From NCBI RefSeq assembly GCF_013391765.2, contig NZ_JACBGI020000003.1:1-64000 (forward strand): DNA of 64,000 bases, given 5' to 3'. Both the position numbers and the translations under genes were made by a program. The stretch is from Thiomicrorhabdus heinhorstiae. Its GTDB lineage: Bacteria; Pseudomonadota; Gammaproteobacteria; Thiomicrospirales; Thiomicrospiraceae. A model generated the notes under the pieces. It was not told where the DNA came from, ran no database searches, and saw only the letters and a list, made by a program, of their open reading frames with translations. Below are positions 58,971-64,000 of the stretch, one piece after another; the stretch's first letter is position 1; every line of letters starts with the position of its first letter.

Positions 58971-59002
58971 AAAAAACCCGCAAACGACGACTCGGTTGCG
59001 GG
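58971..59002 (-). terminator. Rho-independent terminator after ppnP
   Basis: CCCGCAA / TTGCGGG (58977-58983 and 58996-59002) with a 12-base loop runs into TTTTTT on the minus strand, 38 bp after the ppnP stop. It also lies about 24 bp after the 44-residue gene on the plus strand and may stop that transcript as well. Confidence 0.82.
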
Positions 59003-59040
59003 CTTCTTATCCAATCGCGATCAATAATCGCAGCTGACAA

Positions 59041-59358
59041 TTACTCGGTAATATAAGAGCAACAGTAATCAGCGATGGTTTTGACCTTAATGCCGAACTT
59101 GGAGTTCGCCGGTACGTTGAAGCTCTCACCGGCAGGAATCGCCTTCCATTCACTTTCGCCAGGCAATAACACTTCTACATTGCCAGCCATCATTTCCATC
59201 ACTTCCGCCGCTTCGGTACCGAACTCGTAATCACCCGGCATCATAATGCCCAAAGTTTTGTAGGTACCGTCGGCAAATACAACCTTACGGCTGGTGACCT
59301 TACCGTCGAAATACACATTCGCTTCACGCACGACGGTAACATTATTAAATTCAGACAT
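59041..59358 (-). CDS. ppnP: Pyrimidine/purine nucleoside phosphorylase PpnP
   Basis: Cupin-fold nucleoside phosphorylase (formerly DUF1255/YaiE) that cleaves many nucleosides with phosphate. 105 residues, normal length. [21 protein letters not shown] (split around 18-38), [19 protein letters not shown] and the C-terminal YCCSYI match the family. A single-gene unit. Confidence 0.9.
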   Translation of the reverse strand: MSEFNNVTVVREANVYFDGKVTSRKVVFADGTYKTLGIMMPGDYEFGTEAAEVMEMMAGNVEVLLPGESEWKAIPAGESFNVPANSKFGIKVKTIADYCCSYITE

Positions 59359-59645
59359 TTACTTTCCTTTTGTCTTACATTTTCAACAATTCGGGACGGA
59401 AGAAATCCGTACCAATCTAATTAATACACAACCGTGTCTAACCGAATACCGACCTTCCGTTCATCCTTAAAGAAAGATTACCCGAAAAGTGAACCCAATT
59501 TGCGAGTCATGCTAAAAATGTTCTGAATTTTCCAATATTCTGCCCGCAGTTACAACCGGCAAATTCCATTCACTTAAAAAATACGCCGATTCCCAAACCG
59601 AAAAAGAGTAAACAGAAGCCTAAAACAAGGCTCCCGCCTGCACTG
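59359..59645. other. Non-coding gap between the M14 gene and ppnP
   Basis: About 287 bp with no credible reading frame. A small inverted repeat near 59618-59633 (AGCCT / AGGCT type) could be a weak terminator for the M14 gene. The ppnP promoter should lie in the half nearer 59359. Confidence 0.5.
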
Positions 59646-62228
59646 TTACTTGGGAATATACTCTATCCACGCCGCCTCGGAAAAGTTCGGCACATCATCA
59701 TAGGCAAAGACCGCGTAATATTTCGGAACCCCACTGGAACCGAAATTGTCGTAGGTATAGTTATCCTGTCCGCCATAGAGTTTTTGCCCGTCGTACGGAT
59801 TACAAGGAACATGGAAAGGATTTTTAACCACAATCACGCCGCGCATGTCATTGTCCGTCTTATCCCAATCGAGACGGATCATATCGTTCTCGAATGAGTA
59901 ACGCAGATTGGTTACCATCTCAGGGGCTTTACGGCGTTTCTTAATATAATTAATCACCAGACGAGGTCGAGCGGTACGCTTGGCGTCGATCCAGGTCACG
60001 CTCTGATTGGTAATCACCGTTTTCTCTGCCGAACTGGAAATCACAAACAGTAATTTCTCTCCTGCACGAATGGAATCGACCATTTCGCCGATCGCAAAAC
60101 GATCGAAGATGAACAGTTGTTTCGGGTGCGCTTTAATGTCGTCGACACTGACGTCGTAGCCAATCCGCTCGACCACTTCCATCGATTTTAGATTTGCGTA
60201 ATCGCATACATCGCAGGTTTTTTTCATCATCTCGACATGGAAGCGCTGCACTGAACGGCTGTTGACGCTATCCGCCTCAAGCTGCAGATAAGCACTGGAA
60301 ATAATTGTATTATCAATGTCCGGCACCTGAGTCAGATCAAATTCGATACAACCGAAATTGCGATAACCCGAAGCATCGAAACCGACGGTAAGCGACTGGT
60401 TTTCGAAATTCTCTTTGGAAACGGTGAAAACCGTCTGCGAAGCCAATTCGATTCTGGCATCGTCCAACGTATAACTCACTTCCAGACGCGGTCTAAAATG
60501 CAGACCGCCGCTATATGGGCCGTATCCGGTATCCCACTGCATCAGCTGTGAAGCGCGATCAAGCGGCATGCTGTCCGGCCCCTGCATTCGGAACAGAACT
60601 TTGCGGCGCTTAAGAGCGTTTTCCAGAATCTCCCGTTCCTGACGGGCAAAGTGATAAGTTCTCCATACGCCTTGAGAAAGCTTGTGAGAATCGGTCGGAG
60701 CCCCGACATAACCCAGGACCTTGGCAGATTGAATATCGCCGAAGCTACTCAAATCATCTACCGTGCGCTCGTCGAGGATACCGACCCGCCACTCTCCGAA
60801 GCGCTCTACCTGTACCGGCACGCGGTTCATCGGATAGAACGAAATCTTCGCACTGTGGATCAGAGCGTTTTCCGGGATGGTCGCCAGTGAGAAAGAAGCG
60901 ACGCCGTAGCAGACACCTTTGGCTTCCGAAATTCCGACAAACAGTGAATTTACTCCGAAGTGATCACGGTTTTTTAAGGTTTTTTCTCCGACATAACCGA
61001 TCTCGTTTCTGAGCGGGAAAAGCTCTTTGGCAAACATATTGATCAACGGCTCGGTCTTGACTCCCAGCACCGGTGCGAACGGAGACTTGATACGACGCAC
61101 CTTATTGACGGCGCGAATAAAATAGTAGTAACGAGTGGCCGGTTCAATATGACGGTCGACATATTTATGATCCTTGGTCATCCCGATACGATTGGAACTC
61201 TGGCAATAGCCTTTCAGATGCTCCGAACGGTAGATCTCGAAATACACATCCTCTTCGGGATACTGCCATTCCAGTCCGACTTCACGCTCGTCAACCCGGA
61301 ATGCGATGAGATTTTCCACCCTGGGCAGCCGGTCTTCCTTAACGTAATTAGGAACTTCGGAAAGCGCAAACATCAATGCCGGAATGTTTTCGTGAATGTT
61401 TTCCGTCATGATATCCACGTAGTCCGAGATATTTCGCGAACCGACCTCCACCGTCAACGCAAGCGCTCCGAGAGAATAGTAAAACTCTCGCCCGGAACCG
61501 CTGATAAGACGCGTCGGTGGTTTCCCCATATGCACACCGTACTCGCGACCCGAAACCTTGCGAATCTCCTCGGCCATATTGGAAGAAAGCACATTCAGGT
61601 CGGTCGCATCAATCGCATCTTCATGGATGAAATTATGTGCCGGGAAAAAAACGTTACCCTGCGAGTGGTAATCCAGAGCGATGGTGATGTTAGGATGCGA
61701 CTCCACAAACGCTTTCAGCGCCTGGGTTTCAGGTTCACTGAACGGTGCCGGACCCGAGTAGACGTTGGAAGTGCAATCTTTAGTCGGCATAAAGCCGACG
61801 GAAAAATTCCGGTTCAAATCGACGCCATAGCTGCCGTCCGGATTCTGCCGACGGTTCTTGCGCCAAAAGGCAAAATGGTTACGCGAATATTCGAATCCAT
61901 CCGGATTCGCACAGGGAATCACATAGAAAGTTGCACGTTCCAGCAGGCTGATCAGCTGCGGATCGTAATCGATATGATCGATCACATGCTGGCCGAAAGC
62001 GATCGCCAATTCAATACCGATCCACTCCCTGGCGTGCAGGGTTCCGGTATAAAAAAGCGCCGGTTTCACATCCGCATGTTCAACATCATGACTGATGGTC
62101 ACAGCAATAATGTCACGCTCTTCCCAAGTTTTACCGATATTTTCAACTTTAAACACCTTAGGCAACCGCTTCTGGGCTTCCATGAAAAAGTCGACACACT
62201 CTTGATACGAACTATATTGCTGTCTCAT
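59646..62228 (-). CDS. Large M14-family zinc carboxypeptidase with C-terminal beta domains
   Basis: 860 residues. The N-terminal peptidase (about 1-300) has every M14 catalytic element: zinc ligands His65-x2-Glu68 and His188, the substrate-binding Asn139-Arg140 in VDLNRNF, and catalytic Glu261 in TVEVGS. The spacing matches carboxypeptidase A. Next is a fibronectin-like domain (about 305-400), then two DNRLRE-like beta domains (about 410-580 and 590-765), and a second fibronectin-like domain to the end. No signal peptide is visible, unlike most secreted carboxypeptidases. It is 115 bp downstream of an ATP-grasp gene and probably in one transcript with it. Confidence 0.87.
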   Translation of the reverse strand: MRQQYSSYQECVDFFMEAQKRLPKVFKVENIGKTWEERDIIAVTISHDVEHADVKPALFYTGTLHAREWIGIELAIAFGQHVIDHIDYDPQLISLLERATFYVIPCANPDGFEYSRNHFAFWRKNRRQNPDGSYGVDLNRNFSVGFMPTKDCTSNVYSGPAPFSEPETQALKAFVESHPNITIALDYHSQGNVFFPAHNFIHEDAIDATDLNVLSSNMAEEIRKVSGREYGVHMGKPPTRLISGSGREFYYSLGALALTVEVGSRNISDYVDIMTENIHENIPALMFALSEVPNYVKEDRLPRVENLIAFRVDEREVGLEWQYPEEDVYFEIYRSEHLKGYCQSSNRIGMTKDHKYVDRHIEPATRYYYFIRAVNKVRRIKSPFAPVLGVKTEPLINMFAKELFPLRNEIGYVGEKTLKNRDHFGVNSLFVGISEAKGVCYGVASFSLATIPENALIHSAKISFYPMNRVPVQVERFGEWRVGILDERTVDDLSSFGDIQSAKVLGYVGAPTDSHKLSQGVWRTYHFARQEREILENALKRRKVLFRMQGPDSMPLDRASQLMQWDTGYGPYSGGLHFRPRLEVSYTLDDARIELASQTVFTVSKENFENQSLTVGFDASGYRNFGCIEFDLTQVPDIDNTIISSAYLQLEADSVNSRSVQRFHVEMMKKTCDVCDYANLKSMEVVERIGYDVSVDDIKAHPKQLFIFDRFAIGEMVDSIRAGEKLLFVISSSAEKTVITNQSVTWIDAKRTARPRLVINYIKKRRKAPEMVTNLRYSFENDMIRLDWDKTDNDMRGVIVVKNPFHVPCNPYDGQKLYGGQDNYTYDNFGSSGVPKYYAVFAYDDVPNFSEAAWIEYIPK

Positions 62229-62343
62229 TCAATCCCTTTCTATTTCTGGCAATTTCTGGCGCATGTCATTCGACATGCCGGTTTTCTGTTAATTTTCGTT
62301 TTTATAGTACGCGAGTCGTCAATCTACGCCTTGGCACGCAGAT

Positions 62344-63666
62344 CTAACGGAAAAAGCGTTTCCACTGTTTTTTCTGCGCTTCACTGATCACACCGCTGTT
62401 TTCAAGCGCATCAAAATAATCGACTTCATCGTTGTCGATCAATTCCTTGATTTTGACGGCAATCGCTTCATCCATACCGTAAAGCGTCATCAACTGAGTC
62501 AAGGTAACGTTTTTGAAATCAAAGGTTTCCACCGCTTCGTCAATTTCGCTCGGAGTGTCCTGCTGATCTTTAACCACTCCCGGCAGTTCATCTTCACTGG
62601 CCGGCGGCGCGATCGGTTCCGGAACATCGTCCGGATGCGATGCTTCGGTCAATTCCATATCAAACGTTTCTTTTTCTTTCAACCAATAAGCTCCGTCAAC
62701 CGAAGGGGTATAGTTGGAGAAGTAGATATGACGCAGTGTACGCAGGAAGCTCGAATCCATCTTGCCCAACTCTTCCCAGGAGAAAAGCGGCACATGCGGC
62801 ATACGGAAATAGCCGTCGCTCAAATCCCACATAATGTACTGGCCGATCCAGTCGCGAATATAAGGGAAAGCGGCAAACGCCGTTGCGCACTCCAGGATAT
62901 AAGGCTCGTTGGTCTTGGCATCGATGGCAATATCGCAAGCCCAGTATTCCGCTTTGGCCGCCTTCGATGCTTTAACTGCCAGCTCCAACGCACTCATAGG
63001 CACATTACCATAATCCATCGAGCCGCCTTGTGAAGTATTAGTGATCCATTCTCCCTGCCCCGAATAGCGCCAGAAAGCACAAACCGGTTTATGGCCGATC
63101 AACATCACTCGGATATCGCCCGAATCCTTGAGATCAATCGCATCCTGAATATACATCGGCGTGTATTTCTTCTTGGCAAAAAGCGTTTTCGCTTCCTGAT
63201 AAGAGTCCACCTTATGCACGTAGTAACCACCATAGTTGGACGGTCCGTAAGAACGTTTGACGATTTTCGGGTACTTGGCGGTTTGCAGGAAAGCATCACC
63301 CTCATCCTTGTCGTAAAAAATATGCGTACGCGGCGCACTCAGCGCATATTTACGGCAAAACAACGTCACGTTTTCTTTTGACTTATTCGCAAACTGAGTT
63401 TCAATCGAAGGAATAAAACGAACCTGTGGCAAAGCGGCCGCGATCTCTTTGAAAGTCTCGTACGCCGTGGCCGGAATATTACCGATCAGCACATCAATCT
63501 TTTTGCGCTTAACTTCGGCAATAAAACGCTCTTTGTCATTGCCCCAGTGATACACCACCGTCTCGATCTTGTCCGGCCAACCCTTAAAATTGCTTTTGTC
63601 GAAAAAACGTAAGACATAATCCAGATAGAGGAACCCTAATTTCGGTAGATTTTGCTGTTGATTCAT
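62344..63666 (-). CDS. RimK-like ATP-grasp protein with C-terminal helix-hairpin-helix-like domain
   Basis: 440 residues. An N-terminal pre-ATP-grasp domain (about 1-115) is followed by the ATP-grasp fold. PKIVKRSYGPSNYGG (133-147), QDAIDLKDSGDIRVMLIG (174-191) and NTSQGG (210-215) are typical of RimK-type amino-acid ligases. The metal-binding Glu-x-Asn near the end of the fold reads Glu259-Cys-Ala261, losing the usual Asn. An acidic linker (about 335-385) leads to residues 388-440, which look like a ComEA-type helix-hairpin-helix. The ATG overlaps the stop of the second ATP-grasp gene (ATGA). Likely forms a peptide or amide bond; substrate unknown. Confidence 0.8.
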   Translation of the reverse strand: MNQQQNLPKLGFLYLDYVLRFFDKSNFKGWPDKIETVVYHWGNDKERFIAEVKRKKIDVLIGNIPATAYETFKEIAAALPQVRFIPSIETQFANKSKENVTLFCRKYALSAPRTHIFYDKDEGDAFLQTAKYPKIVKRSYGPSNYGGYYVHKVDSYQEAKTLFAKKKYTPMYIQDAIDLKDSGDIRVMLIGHKPVCAFWRYSGQGEWITNTSQGGSMDYGNVPMSALELAVKASKAAKAEYWACDIAIDAKTNEPYILECATAFAAFPYIRDWIGQYIMWDLSDGYFRMPHVPLFSWEELGKMDSSFLRTLRHIYFSNYTPSVDGAYWLKEKETFDMELTEASHPDDVPEPIAPPASEDELPGVVKDQQDTPSEIDEAVETFDFKNVTLTQLMTLYGMDEAIAVKIKELIDNDEVDYFDALENSGVISEAQKKQWKRFFR

Positions 63667-64000
63667 GCTGTCTTTCCTTGTGATTTTCTATCGATCATAT
63701 CCACAATCAGGTCGATCTTCTTGTCGTTAAAATTCAGACCCATTTCTTCCTGATCCGGCGTAGCAAAAGCAGGAATTCCGTTAATTTCAAGCACGGTATA
63801 GGTTTCTTTATCCAGATCGTACAGGATATCCACACCGGCGATATCCATTCCCATAGCCTTAGAAGCCTGAATTGCAAGATTGACCACCTCATCATTCGGC
63901 TCGCGCAAGATCACCTTTCCACCTGCGGTTACATTTGTACGCCAATCGCGTCCGCTGGCCTTGCGTCCGTAACAACCGACAAACTGCCCGTCGACAATGT
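63663..64000 (-). CDS. RimK-family ATP-grasp ligase, C-terminal part (runs off the window edge)
   Basis: Partial gene; the 5' end lies beyond position 64000. The visible 111 residues hold a canonical RimK C-terminal half: IVDGQFVGCYGRKASGRDW, then RTNVTAGG, then GVDILYD and LEINGIPAF with an intact Glu-x-Asn metal motif. This contrasts with the Glu-x-Ala of the next gene. RimK enzymes add glutamate or similar amino acids to proteins or small molecules. The two ATP-grasp genes overlap by four bases and are followed by the M14 peptidase gene. Confidence 0.85.
   Translation of the reverse strand, partial: IVDGQFVGCYGRKASGRDWRTNVTAGGKVILREPNDEVVNLAIQASKAMGMDIAGVDILYDLDKETYTVLEINGIPAFATPDQEEMGLNFNDKKIDLIVDMIDRKSQGKTA

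Noticed and set aside
58756-59040. 94-codon minus-strand frame in the SulP-ppnP gap
   Set aside because: It overlaps the 44-residue plus-strand gene and a terminator, has no ribosome site, and its C-terminal half is poly-Phe-like from A-rich DNA.
59610-59640. Possible terminator after the M14 gene
   Set aside because: The stem is only about 5 bp and the T-rich stretch is several bases away; too weak to call.
61149-62387. 412-codon open frame on the plus strand
   Set aside because: It lies antisense to the M14 carboxypeptidase and the end of the ATP-grasp gene, which have intact catalytic motifs. The antisense translation shows no domain and is rich in His/Arg, typical of a mirror frame.
1-64000. 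CRISPR arrays, transposases, integrases, phage genes
   Set aside because: No spaced direct repeats or mobile-element enzymes were seen; gene order is that of conserved chromosomal blocks.

Overview
The window looks like chromosomal core DNA of a free-living aerobic gammaproteobacterium. The best guess is a sulfur-oxidiser-like lineage near Thiomicrospira/Thiomicrorhabdus/Hydrogenovibrio. This rests on gene order (folP-glmM-tpiA-secG-tRNA-Leu-nuoA..N; leuCDB...asd-truA-trpF-trpB-trpA-accD-folC-dedD-purF-metZ), separate nuoC and nuoD, moderate GC, and a SulP-type anion permease. No rRNA or taxonomic marker is present, so the genus is inference. I saw no prophage, insertion sequence or CRISPR array.

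Layout. 1-3.2 kb: a low-molecular-weight tyrosine phosphatase divergent from rluA, then two coiled-coil proteins of unknown function. 3.3-5.4 kb: a two-gene unit of a BacA-like (prephenate dehydratase fold) protein and a protein resembling DUF6421 fused to a small beta-barrel domain. 5.8-9.8 kb: two extracytoplasmic phosphatases (PhoX, PhoD), both with Tat signals and lipoboxes, behind a four-repeat Pho box. 9.8-24.5 kb: a DUF2818 protein and all 13 genes for respiratory complex I. 24.6-31.3 kb: tRNA-Leu(GAG), secG, tpiA, glmM, folP, ftsH, rlmE and yhbY. 31.3-46.4 kb: a long minus-strand block of amino-acid, purine, folate and lipid biosynthesis genes. Within it an M23 peptidase/bactofilin pair sits between leuB and asd, while fimV and cvpA, usually found in this cluster, are absent. 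46.5-48.4 kb: queE and rlmD. 48.5-52.8 kb: a Tro-type Mn/Fe/Zn ABC transporter whose first permease is fused to a complete DtxR-type repressor, with a 14-bp palindrome overlapping the predicted start of transcription, and a Bfd-like ferredoxin downstream. 52.8-57 kb: an RND efflux pump and its adaptor. 57-59.4 kb: a SulP permease, a 44-residue membrane protein and ppnP. 59.6-64 kb: a large signal-less M14 carboxypeptidase with two RimK-like ATP-grasp enzymes, the last one cut by the window edge.

The three most likely undescribed systems are: (1) the ATP-grasp pair plus M14 carboxypeptidase, which looks like a peptide or amino-acid tagging and removal module; (2) the TroC-DtxR fusion with its own operator, parallel to chlamydial YtgCR; (3) the BacA-like / DUF6421-like pair, which could make or modify a small molecule derived from prephenate or a similar compound. 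The rest is mostly conserved housekeeping.
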